Shown here in pieces: positions 23,974 to 32,530 of a stretch of DNA of 64,000 bases (position 1 is its first letter; every line of letters starts with the position of its first letter). The translations under genes were made by a program, and so were the position numbers. The notes under the pieces were generated by a model. It had not been told where the DNA came from. It was given only the letters and a program-made list of their open reading frames with translations, and ran no database searches. The stretch comes from Streptomyces griseoluteus (lineage in GTDB: Bacteria; Actinomycetota; Actinomycetes; Streptomycetales; Streptomycetaceae), in NCBI GenBank assembly GCA_000717735.1, contig JOBE01000020.1, positions 43,411 through 107,410 of the forward strand. The letters are read 5' to 3'.

Positions 23974-24480
23974 ATGGGCTGGTTTCTCGGTCTCGGCATC
24001 GCGGGTCTCGTGCTGCTCGTCCTGGCGCTGGTCTTCGACGGGGTGCTGGAGGGGGTCCTCGACTCGATCGGCGGGGGGCTAGACGGGTTTCTGTCGTTGC
24101 CGGTGATCGCCGGGTTCGTGTCCGCACTCGGATTCACGGGCGCGATCACGATGGGCGCCGTCGGTACGGGGGCGGGGGCCGCCACCGGTGCGGGTGTGGT
24201 CGCGGGGGGCGTGGTGGGGTGGGGGACCTGGCGGTTCAGCCGGGCGCTGCTCCGCGACGGCGTCACGCCCGTACCGCGCGGCGAGGACCTGACCGGTACG
24301 AGCGGGTCGGTGGTGACGGCGATCCCCGTGGACGGTTACGGCGAGGTCCTGCTGTATCTCGCCGGCCAGCCGGTGAAGTACGCGGCGAAGGCCGGCGTGC
24401 CCGTCGCGCGCGGCACCGAGGTGTGGGTGGAGTCCGTGCTCTCACCGACATCCGTCTCCGTCCGCCTGGTCGAACGCTGA
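23974..24480 (+). CDS. NfeD/YqiJ-like membrane protein with OB-fold
   Basis: The 168-residue product has an N-terminal helix (MGWFLGLGIAGLVLLVLALV), a Gly/Ala-rich membrane section (to about residue 95) and a C-terminal OB-like domain (LTGTSGSVVTAIPVDGYGEV, then TEVWVESVLSPTSVSVRLVE). This is the NfeD plan. Its position 49 nt before an SPFH gene supports a partnership. I prefer the ATG at 23974 (AGGTGG upstream); an ATG at 23956 in the same frame is possible. Confidence 0.85.
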   Translation: MGWFLGLGIAGLVLLVLALVFDGVLEGVLDSIGGGLDGFLSLPVIAGFVSALGFTGAITMGAVGTGAGAATGAGVVAGGVVGWGTWRFSRALLRDGVTPVPRGEDLTGTSGSVVTAIPVDGYGEVLLYLAGQPVKYAAKAGVPVARGTEVWVESVLSPTSVSVRLVER

Positions 24481-24529
24481 CCGGGCGCCACGTTCTGTCC
24501 TTCTCATTCTGATCGAAGGGGGTTTCTTC

Positions 24530-25960
24530 ATGAGCCCTGTCCTCACCGCCGTGGTGGGCATCGTCGTCCTTCTGGTGCTGCTCGGCCTCGTCGTCATCAC
24601 CCGCTACAAGGTCGCCGGGCCCAGCGAGGCGTTCATCATCACCGGCCGCCGGGGCAAGCAGGCCACCGACCCGGCCACGGGGCGGGTGTTCACCGACAAC
24701 AGCGGCCAGAAGGTCGTGGTCGGCGGCGGAGTGTTCGTCGTCCCCTTCGTGCAGCAGAAGTTCACCCTTGACCTGTCCAGCCGGCACATCCCGGTGGCCG
24801 TGCGCGGGGCGGTGACCCTGCGCGGTGTGAAGGCGAACCTGGAGGGTGTCGCGATCGTCAAGGTCGGCGGTACCGAGGACTCGATCCGGGCCGCCGCGCA
24901 GCGGTTCCTCATGCAGCAGGACGGCATCGTCGGCTTCACCCAGGAAGTGCTGTCCGGCGCGCTGCGCTCCATCGTCGGCCGCATGTCGGTGGAGGACATC
25001 ATCCGCGACAGGGCCGCGTTCGCGGGGCAGGTCGCCGAGGAGGCCGAGGCCAGTCTCTCCGGGCAGGGCCTGGTCCTGGACGCCTTCCAGATCCAGGACA
25101 TCACGACCGAGGGCTCCTACCTCGAAGACCTCGGCCGCCCCGAGGCCGCCCGCGCCAAGCAGGAGGCCGACATCGCCGAGGCCGTCGCCCGCCGGGCCGC
25201 CGAGCAGGCCCGGCTGAAGGCGGAGGAGGAGATCGCGATCGCGCAGCGGACCCTCTACCTGAAGCAGGCCGAGATCAAGGCCCAGACCGACGAGGCCGCC
25301 GCCCAGGCCAACGCGGCGGGACCGCTCGCCGAGGCCGACCGCCAGCAGCAGATCCTTGCCGAGCAGGAGAAGGTCGCCGAGCGGCAGGCTGCCCTGACCG
25401 ACCGCCAGTTGGACACCCAGGTCCGCAAGCCCGCCGACGCCGCCCGCTACCAGGCCGAGCAGGAGGCCGAGGCCCGCCGTATCGCCCTGGTGAAGCAGGC
25501 TGAGGCCGACGCCCAGCGCTCCCGCCTCACCGGTGAGGGCGAGAAGGCCCACCGCGCGGCCCTGGCAGACGCCGTACGCATCGAGGGCGAGGCCGAGGCC
25601 GCCGCGATCGCGGCCAAGGGATCCGCCGAGGCCGAGGCCATGCAGAAGAAGGCCGACGCCTTCGCCCAGTACGGGGACGCCGCCGTCCTGCAGATGCTCG
25701 TCGAGGTCCTGCCCCAGGTCGTCGCCAAGGCATCCGAGCCGCTGTCCGCCATCGACAAGATGACCGTCATCTCCACGGACGGGGCGAGCCGGCTGACCCG
25801 TACCGTCACCGACAACGTCGCCCAGGGCATGGAACTTCTCTCCTCCACGACCGGAGTCGACCTCGCCTCCCTCCTCCAGGGCATCACCCAGAAGAAGCCG
25901 ATGGCTGAGCCCGCGCCCGCTCCGGCCGTCACCGGCACACCGGTCGAGATCACCGAGTAG
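24530..25960 (+). CDS. Flotillin-like SPFH protein (FloT/YuaG type)
   Basis: The 476-residue product has one N-terminal membrane helix (residues 4-24), an SPFH domain (about 25-200, with RYKVAGPSEAFIITGRRGKQ and VGGGVFVVPFVQQKFTLDLS), a long EAE/EAA-rich coiled coil (about 205-390) and a C-terminal section (MTVISTDGASRLTRTVTDNV). This matches FloT/flotillin-1. Such proteins scaffold lipid microdomains. The start follows GAAGGGGG. It forms a unit with the NfeD-like gene and a frameshifted membrane gene downstream. Confidence 0.95.
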   Translation: MSPVLTAVVGIVVLLVLLGLVVITRYKVAGPSEAFIITGRRGKQATDPATGRVFTDNSGQKVVVGGGVFVVPFVQQKFTLDLSSRHIPVAVRGAVTLRGVKANLEGVAIVKVGGTEDSIRAAAQRFLMQQDGIVGFTQEVLSGALRSIVGRMSVEDIIRDRAAFAGQVAEEAEASLSGQGLVLDAFQIQDITTEGSYLEDLGRPEAARAKQEADIAEAVARRAAEQARLKAEEEIAIAQRTLYLKQAEIKAQTDEAAAQANAAGPLAEADRQQQILAEQEKVAERQAALTDRQLDTQVRKPADAARYQAEQEAEARRIALVKQAEADAQRSRLTGEGEKAHRAALADAVRIEGEAEAAAIAAKGSAEAEAMQKKADAFAQYGDAAVLQMLVEVLPQVVAKASEPLSAIDKMTVISTDGASRLTRTVTDNVAQGMELLSSTTGVDLASLLQGITQKKPMAEPAPAPAVTGTPVEITE

Positions 25961-25981
25961 GACGCGACGGGAGGGGACGCG

Positions 25982-26699
25982 GTGAGAACCAGTTTCAGGC
26001 TTCACGCCGGCATGCAACTGGCCCTCTCTGGACTGGGATTGCTCGCCGCAGTCCTGGCTGCCGTGCCGCTCCTGCCTCCCTTCGCCGACGAGTGGCTGCT
26101 GCTCGGCATCGGGCTCGCCCTGCTGGTGCCCCTGCACCTGGCGACGCTCTTCCGCAGCATCGCGGTCGAACTGCGCAACAGGGGCTTCGCCGGCAACAAG
26201 GCGAACCAGTGGCGGGCCCTGCGTGCCCTGCCCCGCCGCGTCCACGCACTACTCGTGGGCGTGGGCCTCGCCGGGGCGTTCTTGGTCACCGGAGCGTTGT
26301 GGGACGACTCGGGCCTCCAGCGAGTCGAGTCCGTCCGCGGGTACTACTCCGCGATCGACACCGCCGCCGACCCCGACCGCCGGCGAACCGTTTCCCACCC
26401 GGTCGGAGACCCGCTGTCCGCAGCCGGGTCCGGCATCCTGCTCGTCATGGGCGGGGGGATCGGCGCCTACGTCTCGTGGGGACGGCTCCGCTCCGACGAG
26501 CGTTCCGTACCGGAAGGCCGTCCTCACCGCCGACGCCTGCACGCCGGCCGTTCTGGGCGCCTACACCTTCGTACTGATGGTGGTCCTGCACGACAGGGAC
26601 GATGACCTCGGCACCCTCCTCGCGCACTGGACTCCGGCGGCCGTGGGAGTCGGCGCCTTCCTGAGCCGTCGGGCGCTGCTCCACCGCACCCGACGATGA
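25982..26699 (+). pseudogene. Membrane-protein gene split by a frameshift
   Basis: From a GTG at 25982 (GGGAGGGGA upstream) the first frame encodes three hydrophobic helices and the segment SGILLVMGGGIGAYVSWGRL, then turns Arg/His-rich near 26515. In the next frame the protein continues naturally (PYRKAVLTADACTPAVLGAY, TFVLMVVLHDRDDDLGTLLA) to a TGA at 26697-26699. That stop overlaps an ATGA, and a small gene follows. The intact product would be about 238 residues with five helices. The family is unknown. The break near 26500-26515 is a +1 shift, either a true mutation or a sequence error. Confidence 0.7.
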
Positions 26700-26755
26700 G
26701 CCGCCACTCAGCACCGCACCACGACGACCACGAGCGAGAACAGCGAGGAGCTGGC

Positions 26756-26983
26756 ATGGCATCGCGGAACGCCAGGCGCGACTTCCTGGAGAGCCCCGCC
26801 GGTATGGGCTTGTACCTCCTGTGGTTGGTCTGGACTGCCGCAAGCAGCGGCACCCCGACCTGGGTGCGGATCGGCTCCGGCGTCCTCGCCGCCATATGCC
26901 TCGTCCTGCTGGTACGAACCCTGATCTGCCGTCATCACGGTCGGCAGGCCAGGCGCACCGGGGCAGAATCGTCCGACACTTGA
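26756..26983 (+). CDS. Small membrane protein
   Basis: The 75-residue product starts at an ATG with GAGGAG 7 nt upstream (another ATG at 26696 overlaps the previous stop). It has a basic N-terminus (MASRNARRDFLESPAGM) and two hydrophobic helices (GLYLLWLVWTAASSGTP and IGSGVLAAICLVLLVRTLI). Function unknown. It is the last gene of the third SPFH unit and is followed by a hairpin. Confidence 0.6.
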   Translation: MASRNARRDFLESPAGMGLYLLWLVWTAASSGTPTWVRIGSGVLAAICLVLLVRTLICRHHGRQARRTGAESSDT

Positions 26984-27007
26984 CCCGCCCGCGTGATCGG
27001 GCGGGTC
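26982..27007 (+). terminator. Hairpin terminator
   Basis: GACCCGCCCG (26982-26991) and CGGGCGGGTC (26998-27007) form a perfect 10-bp stem with a 6-nt loop. It begins in the stop codon of the preceding small gene and lies just before the TrkA-like gene. Confidence 0.7.
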
Positions 27008-27028
27008 CAACTCGGCACTGGGGGAATC

Positions 27029-28972
27029 GTGATCGCGCTACCGCGCCAGGACGCCGGAGTTCGACGGGACGGCGGCCACATGGTGGTCTGCGGCGACGAC
27101 GGGCTCGCGCAGCGGCTCGCCGACGAGCTGCGGGACGTCTACCGCCAGCGGGTCGTTCTCGTCGCTCCCGGCGACCAGGTCGAGGAGCGGGCGGGCGAGC
27201 AGCCCGCCGTGCTGTCCCGTGCGGCGCGGCTGCTGCGCCGGTCCGTCGGACCTGTCGCCGAGGACACGCTCGACAGCGCGCCCCCGCCGCTGCATGACGT
27301 CGTGTCATCCGCGCCGACCGAGGAGACGCTGCTGCGGGCCGGTGTGGACCGGGCGGCGGCCCTCGCCCTGCTCTACGAGGATGACGAGACCAACCTCCGT
27401 GCCGCGCTCGTCGCCCGCCGTCTCAGCCCGGGCCTGCGGCTCGTGGTCCGCATGTACAACCGCAAGCTGGGGCAGCACCTGGAGGAACTCCTCGACCAGG
27501 CCGCTCTCCTCGCCGCGCCGGGCATCGACCGCGCCGTGCTCGACGCCTCCACCACCGTGCTGTCGGACGCGGACACCGCGGCCCCCGCGCTCGCCGCCAC
27601 CGCCGTCGCCGGCACGAGCAAGGTCGTCCAGGCCGACGACGTACTCCTGCGCGCCGCCGAACGCACCCCGCCCGGACGCGGCGAGGCGGCGGACCCGGGC
27701 CTGTGCACCCTGGCGCTCCTGTCGTCCACCACGACCGACCCGGCGGGCGCCGAGGGGTCGGAGAGCAGCGGCCCGCAGGGCCCCCTCCTCCTGCCCGACG
27801 ACCGGGCGGTGGTGGAAGCGACCGGTCGCGGCAGCGTGGTCCTGGAGACCGTCCGGTACGCCGGTCCCGTCCTGTCCGCGCGACGCCTGGCCCGCCGGGG
27901 TGCGCCGCTGCGCGAGCTCTTCTCCAGCCGACTGCGGTGGGCGCTCACCGGCATCGTCGTCTCCGTCCTCGCGCTGACGCTCACCACGATGCTGCTCACC
28001 GACGCCGATCCCGTACACGCCGCGTACATCACGCTGCTCGACCTGTTCTCCATCAACGATCCCGCGGTCGGCGCGCCGGTCACCCACCAGGTTCTCCAGC
28101 TCCTGACCGGCCTCGTCGGCCTCGCTCTCCTTCCTCTCCTGGTCGCCGGGGCACTGGAGGCGCTGGGCACCTTCCGCGCCGCCGGAGCTCTGCGTCGGCC
28201 GCCCCGCGGCCTGTCCGGCCACGTCGTCCTGCTCGGTCTCGGCAAGATCGGCACCCGGGTCCTCGCCCGGCTCCGGGAACTCGACATCCCGGTCGTGTGC
28301 GTCGAGGAGGATCCCGACGCCCGCGGCATCCCGCTCGCCCGCGGCCTCGGCATCCCCGTCGTCCTCGGCGACGTCACCGAGGACGGCGTCCTGGAGGCCG
28401 CCAAGATCCACCGGGCACACGCCCTGCTCGCCCTCACCAGCTCCGACACCACCAACCTGGAGGCCGCGCTCTACGCCCGGACGGTCAAGGCAGATCTGCG
28501 AGTGGCCCTGCGTCTGTACGACGACGATTTCGCCACCGCCGTCTACCGCACCCTGCGCACCGCCCACCCCGAGGCCCTCACCCGCAGCCGCAGCGTCACG
28601 CATCTCGCCGCGCCCGCCTTCGCCGGCGCCATGATGGGCCGCCAGATCCTCGGCGCCATCCCCGTCGAACGCAAGGTGCTGCTCTTCGCCGCCCTCCTCG
28701 TGGCCGGGCACCCCCAGTTCGAAGGCCGCACCGTCGCCGACGCCTTCCGCCCCGGAGCATGGCGCGTGCTCGCCCTGGACACCGCCGCCCCCACGACCCG
28801 CCGCCCCGACCTCGCCTCCTCACATCAGGCAGGCGACGAACCCCAGCTCCTGTGGGAGCTGCACCCCGGCTACGTCCTGCGCCCCGAGGACCGCGTCGTC
28901 ATCGCCGCCACCCGCCGCGGCCTCGCCGAACTCCTGAGCACCTCACCCCAGCCCCGAACCGCCACGCCGTAG
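27029..28972 (+). CDS. Two-domain TrkA-N/RCK potassium channel-like protein
   Basis: The 647-residue product has a nucleotide-binding fold at each end of a small membrane core. The first (about residues 15-115) begins HMVVCGDDGLAQRLADELRD. The second (about 395-520) contains HVVLLGLGKIGTRVLARLRE with the GLGKIG dinucleotide motif and acidic residues after the second strand (VEEDPD). Between them are helices at about 305-325 and 360-380. TrkA_N domains bind NAD(H) or ATP and gate K+ flux. Two RCK-like domains around two helices resemble the CASTOR/POLLUX type of channel. The GTG at 27029 follows GGGGG. Confidence 0.85.
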   Translation: MIALPRQDAGVRRDGGHMVVCGDDGLAQRLADELRDVYRQRVVLVAPGDQVEERAGEQPAVLSRAARLLRRSVGPVAEDTLDSAPPPLHDVVSSAPTEETLLRAGVDRAAALALLYEDDETNLRAALVARRLSPGLRLVVRMYNRKLGQHLEELLDQAALLAAPGIDRAVLDASTTVLSDADTAAPALAATAVAGTSKVVQADDVLLRAAERTPPGRGEAADPGLCTLALLSSTTTDPAGAEGSESSGPQGPLLLPDDRAVVEATGRGSVVLETVRYAGPVLSARRLARRGAPLRELFSSRLRWALTGIVVSVLALTLTTMLLTDADPVHAAYITLLDLFSINDPAVGAPVTHQVLQLLTGLVGLALLPLLVAGALEALGTFRAAGALRRPPRGLSGHVVLLGLGKIGTRVLARLRELDIPVVCVEEDPDARGIPLARGLGIPVVLGDVTEDGVLEAAKIHRAHALLALTSSDTTNLEAALYARTVKADLRVALRLYDDDFATAVYRTLRTAHPEALTRSRSVTHLAAPAFAGAMMGRQILGAIPVERKVLLFAALLVAGHPQFEGRTVADAFRPGAWRVLALDTAAPTTRRPDLASSHQAGDEPQLLWELHPGYVLRPEDRVVIAATRRGLAELLSTSPQPRTATP

Positions 28973-29571
28973 CCAAGCACTGCCCTGGGTCTCCCGCTGA
29001 GCCGCACCGCCGCCTTCAACGCGGTGCGCGCAGTGCGGCACCTCAGTTCGGCCATGCCGTAGTAGGCGCGACCTGGCAGAACAACACCGCGCGAGATCGG
29101 AGCCGTTGACGCATCTCTGGCTTCAAAGCACCAAAGCACGGTTGATGTTCGTGATTCTGCTGCGCCCCACGCGTCGCGCCGCTACCGTGCGCTTGGATCA
29201 TGAAGGGGAGCGGGATCACGAGCACAGCGAAGAGCACGGCCACGCAGACCGGCCGACGGATCCCCCGCGACCACGAGCGCGGCTTCCACCGCGCCGAGCA
29301 CCTCCAGCAGATCCCGCAGACCCCGCAGATCCCGCAGAAGACGCTCTCCCCCACCAACTCGTGTACCCGTACCGCAGCGATTCCGAGTCCGTCCACAGCC
29401 AGTTCGACCTCAGCCTGTGGAACCGCCGCGTGATCGCCTACGGCGTCGACCGCCAGAAGGTCTTCGGCCTCGGCTTCGCGCTCTCCCAGAACGCCACCAG
29501 CCATCAGGTCTTCCTCGAAGGACGCACCAGCGCGCACGAACTCCGGAAGGCGGCGTGATGTCGACCCTGCC
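28973..29571 (+). other. Region with a short gene relic
   Basis: No intact gene is convincing here. The forward frame ending with a TGA at 29556-29558 carries a protein-like stretch from about 29349 (LVYPYRSDSESVHSQFDLSL, then WNRRVIAYGVDRQKVFGLGF and ALSQNATSHQVFLEG), while its upstream part is low-complexity. It looks like the C-terminal relic of a gene I cannot name. Just before it, 29305-29340 contains short tandem copies of CAGATCCCG/CAGACCCCG. Confidence 0.35.
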
Positions 29572-30237
29572 TTACTGCACCTGGCCCGCGAGTGCCCTGG
29601 CGAGGTCGCCGACCTGTTGCTCCCGGTCCGGGGAAGCGGCCCCCGCCTCCCCGAGGCCGACGAGCAGGAAGGCATCGCCGTCGCCATCCAGCTTCAGCCG
29701 TACGGCGGCGACGTTGCCGCTGTCGGTGACGACGGCATCTCCGGCCTTGGCTTCGCCGGCCTTCTTCGTATAGCCGACCAGCTCGTCGACGGACGATCCG
29801 GACAGCATCTGGATCACCGGTGCCAGCGGGGCGATGGCCTGAGGCGTGCGGGTGGCGACGGTGTGGACCTGCACGTCGTCCTTGCCGATGTGGAAGGCGC
29901 AGCTCACCAGGGCACCCTGGTTCTCGGCCAACGGGTCCCCGGGCCTGGCCCGCTTGCCGCCCTCGGCCGTGGCGACGGGATCGCCGCCGTCCTGTACGGG
30001 TCCGGCTCCGGCCGCCCCGTCCAGGCCCGCGCCCTTCGCCGCCTCGGCCACGTCATAGGGCAGCGGGCAGGTGCCGGCCCCGTCGTCGGGCATCCCGTCG
30101 GCGGTCTTGGTCAGTCCGCTCAGACTCAGCGGCGCCGCACCGCCTCCGGTGCCTCCGGCATCGCTCTGGCAGCCGGTCACCAGGGTCGCCGCCACCAGGG
30201 CGGCCGCGATCAGCGGTCGGTGTCGTCCGTGTGTCAC
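29572..30237 (-). CDS. Lipoprotein of unknown function
   Basis: The 221-residue product begins with a signal peptide and the lipobox LVTGC (Cys about residue 20), so it is predicted to be lipid-anchored outside the membrane. The mature part is polar, with CPLPYDVAEAAKGAGLD near the start and a conserved-looking C-terminal half (GALVSCAFHIGKDDVQVHTV). No family is recognised. It starts with a GTG 11 nt after the end of the interrupted upstream gene, and both are probably co-transcribed. Confidence 0.75.
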   Translation of the reverse strand: MTHGRHRPLIAAALVAATLVTGCQSDAGGTGGGAAPLSLSGLTKTADGMPDDGAGTCPLPYDVAEAAKGAGLDGAAGAGPVQDGGDPVATAEGGKRARPGDPLAENQGALVSCAFHIGKDDVQVHTVATRTPQAIAPLAPVIQMLSGSSVDELVGYTKKAGEAKAGDAVVTDSGNVAAVRLKLDGDGDAFLLVGLGEAGAASPDREQQVGDLARALAGQVQ

Positions 30238-30248
30238 GTGTCGTGTCC

Positions 30249-31268
30249 TCAGGAGGTCGGGGCGGAGCAGCCGAGCCGCTTGCCGGCGGCTTCGACGAAG
30301 TCGTCGAACAGGTCCTGCCTGCGAGGGGTACCGGGCGCGCCGACGGCGTCCTGGTAGCTCCGGCCGAACTCCATGGAGAAGTACGTGGGAACACCTGCGC
30401 AGTCGGCTACGACGTGCCGGGGGTCGAAACCCGAGACCTAGCGGCCGGCCACCCGAGGCTGCTCCTTGAATCCGGGCGAGGAGCGGATGCCCTCGACGAT
30501 TCGCGGTTCCTGGGTCACGGCATAGGTGGCGTACCCGGCGACCTCGCAGGCCCAGGTGGGCCGGATGCTCTCCTGCACGGCCTCCTCCGCCCCGGTCCGC
30601 ACGTCCGGTCCGGGGAGCGTGAGTCCCTGGAGACCGCACACCGCCGCGTCGTCGACCGGCCGTGGCTCCGGGGACGCCGTAAGAGCGGTGGGAGCCCCGA
30701 GGGTCCCCTTGTCGAGGCAGCCGGCCTGTTCGGCCGCCTTGTTGGCGACGTCCGTCAGGAGCCGGGCAAGCTGCACGGGGTCCGAGCCCTCGGGCGCGTA
30801 TCCCTCGACGATGGCGGGCCCGTCCTTCGTCGTGCAGGTGCCGGGCAGCAGGATCCAGCCGTGGTCGTCTCCGACCGCGCCCGTGGCGCCGCCGGTGAAG
30901 AACGACGTGGTGGCCGGGTTCGGCCAGCGGCCATCGTCGGTGAAGGGGAAGTCGCCCCGCTCGCGGGTGCCGAAGATGCGCATGTGCTCGGTCTCCGAGC
31001 CCGGCAGGAACGACGAGCTCTCGACGGTGCAGGTGAAGGCGAGTCGGTCACCCGGCCGGGAGTCCAGACCGTCGCGGTCGGAGACGCGGCCGGACGACGG
31101 GAAGACGGCGGCGGCCGAGCCGGTGGACACCAGCCCACCGCAGACCTCGTCGTCGCCGAAGAGGTTGGTGTTCAGCCACAGATGGGCGCCGACTACCACG
31201 ACGCCGATCACCAGGACGGGAGCGATGAGCTTCCGCCCCAGATCTGCCCGGCCGCTGCCTCCTGTCAT
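30249..31268 (-). pseudogene. Membrane-anchored protein gene with an in-frame TAG
   Basis: The ATG at 31268 gives 276 residues with an N-terminal helix (LIAPVLVIGVVVVGAHLWL) and an extracytoplasmic domain, ending at TAG (30438-30440). Directly after that TAG the same frame stays open for 62 more codons that look genuine (GFDPRHVVADCAGVPTYFSM, DLFDDFVEAAGKRLGC) and stops at a TGA at 30249-30251, close to the next gene. The simplest reading is a 338-residue protein interrupted by one nonsense codon. The family is unknown. Alternatives are a sequencing error or a truncated but functional product. Confidence 0.7.
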
Positions 31269-31603
31269 CTCACTTCCTCGTTCGCAGGGCGGAGTAGGCA
31301 TCCTCGCGGCCGGTGCTGAAGCTCTGCTGTGCCTCGCCCTCGGCGTGCTCGTGCGCCTCGCTTCCGACCAGGTCAGATGGGGTAGCACCACGGCACCGCA
31401 GTCGTCTCGCCCTATGGGGGCGACCTCCGTGAGCCCTATCCGCTAGGCTGTCAGCGGTCAGTCGACCTTCAGGGCACGCGCCCGGGAAGGTGTCCCTCCG
31501 GACCCCACCCGGCATCGCCCCGACGGAATGCTGACCAGGGCGTTTGTCTCATCCCGCCCGGCATTCCCCACTGGGGTCTCCGACAGGGTTTTCGGCAAGC
31601 CCC

Positions 31604-31676
31604 GCCTTCGTAGCTCAGGGGATAGAGCACCGCTCTCCTAAAGCGGGTGTCGCAGGTTCGAATCCTGCCGGGGGCA
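31604..31676 (+). tRNA. tRNA-Arg (anticodon CCT), with CCA encoded after it
   Basis: The 73-nt sequence folds as a cloverleaf. The acceptor strands GCCTTCG and CGGGGGC pair, the D arm is GCTC/GAGC, the anticodon stem CCGCT/AGCGG encloses the loop CTCCTAA with anticodon CCT (31637-31639), and the T arm is GCAGG-TTCGAAT-CCTGC. The discriminator base is A (31676) and CCA follows at 31677-31679. It decodes AGG. Its 3' part is the attachment site of the integrated element. Confidence 0.96.
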
Positions 31677-31677
31677 C
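31635..31677 (+). repeat. attL: 43-bp direct repeat inside tRNA-Arg
   Basis: These 43 bp (from the anticodon loop to the second base after the acceptor stem) recur without mismatch at 39854-39896. A direct repeat of a tRNA 3' half at the far end of an integrase-bearing segment is the signature of a tyrosine-recombinase integration event. Confidence 0.93.
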
Positions 31678-31681
31678 CAGT

Positions 31682-31728
31682 TCAGAAGGGGCCCACCTCC
31701 GGATTCTCCGGAGGTGGGCCCCTTCTGA
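31682..31728 (+). terminator. Perfect 22-bp hairpin after tRNA-Arg
   Basis: The arms 31682-31703 and 31707-31728 are perfectly complementary, with a 3-nt loop TTC. The arm begins TCAGAAGGGGCCCACC. It follows the tRNA by 5 nt and lies inside the element, so the element supplies a terminator for the tRNA. Confidence 0.9.
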
Positions 31729-31770
31729 CATCCACGTCTGACATCAACGGCGACGGTCAGGACGACCGGC
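31725..31770. repeat. Relic of the att-to-integrase junction
   Basis: TCTGACATCCACG ... GACATCAACGGCGACGGTCA ... GGACGACCGGCC is similar to 35494-35540, which lies between the middle att-like site and the integrase stop (35527). A shorter copy (GACATCCACAACTGACATCA) occurs at 39749-39768. The ABC ATPase gene stops at 31771, immediately against this relic, which suggests that the cassette replaced an integrase. Confidence 0.6.
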
Positions 31771-32514
31771 CTAGCCAGTCGCCTCGTCACCCGTCAGGGC
31801 CGTGTACGCCGCTTCGGCCCGGCGGGCCTCCGGGACGTGGGCGGGCGCGTGTGCGAGGAAGGCGCCGGTGGAGCCAGAGAAGGTGATCGTGCCCCGGGTG
31901 AGGGCGGTGACGTGGTCGGCCTCCTCGGCCAGGTCGGCCACGTCGTGCGTCGAGAGGAGGACTCGTACCTCCCGGGAGGCGAGCCCGATGACGAGGTCTC
32001 GGAAGACGCGGCGCTGTGTCGGGTCCATACCAGCCGTGGGCTCGTCGAGGAGCAGGACCTCGGCTCCGTGAACCAGGGCAGAGGCGACACCGACGCGGCG
32101 CAGTTGACCGCCGGAGAGCCGTTTCGTCTTCATGTCGGCGTGATCCGTCATCCGGACCTGTTCCAGCGCCCCTGTGGAGGCGTCCCAGGCGGCGCGACGG
32201 CTCATCCCCTTCAACCATCCCGTGTAGGCGACCTGCTCGCGCGCTGTGAGGCCGGTCATGGCGGTGACGGTCTGCGGCATCCAGGCCACCTTCATGCGGT
32301 ACGTCCTGGAGTCGGATGCCAGACGCCCGAGCCGTACCGAGCCCTGGCTCGGCTGGTTCACCCCGGCGGCCAGCTTCAACGTAGTCGTCTTTCCAGCTCC
32401 GTTGGGACCGAGAAGAATCGTGAAACCGTCGGGGACGGTGTAGCTGAGCCCGGAGAGAATGCTGCGAGAGCGGCGCCCGTATGCGTAGGAGACGGCGTCA
32501 AGTTCGATGGACAC
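31771..32514 (-). CDS. ABC transporter ATP-binding protein
   Basis: The 247-residue ATPase has all key motifs: Walker A GPNGAGKTTT (residues 36-45), Q-loop in WMPQTV, signature LSGGQLRR, Walker B VLLLDEPTAGMD and H-loop STHD. It is of the ABC-2/antibiotic-export type (CcmA-like). The GTG at 32514 lies 16 nt after the neighbouring membrane gene. With the two membrane proteins upstream it should form an export complex. The substrate is unknown; a secreted protein is encoded in the same cluster. Confidence 0.93.
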   Translation of the reverse strand: MSIELDAVSYAYGRRSRSILSGLSYTVPDGFTILLGPNGAGKTTTLKLAAGVNQPSQGSVRLGRLASDSRTYRMKVAWMPQTVTAMTGLTAREQVAYTGWLKGMSRRAAWDASTGALEQVRMTDHADMKTKRLSGGQLRRVGVASALVHGAEVLLLDEPTAGMDPTQRRVFRDLVIGLASREVRVLLSTHDVADLAEEADHVTALTRGTITFSGSTGAFLAHAPAHVPEARRAEAAYTALTGDEATG

Positions 32515-32530
32515 GGGGCTGACGGGCCTT

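Noticed and set aside
26696..26755. Longer start for the 75-residue membrane protein at 26696
   Set aside because: The ATG at 26696 fits an overlap with the previous stop, but the ATG at 26756 has a much better ribosome binding site. The extra residues are His/Arg-rich and not protein-like.
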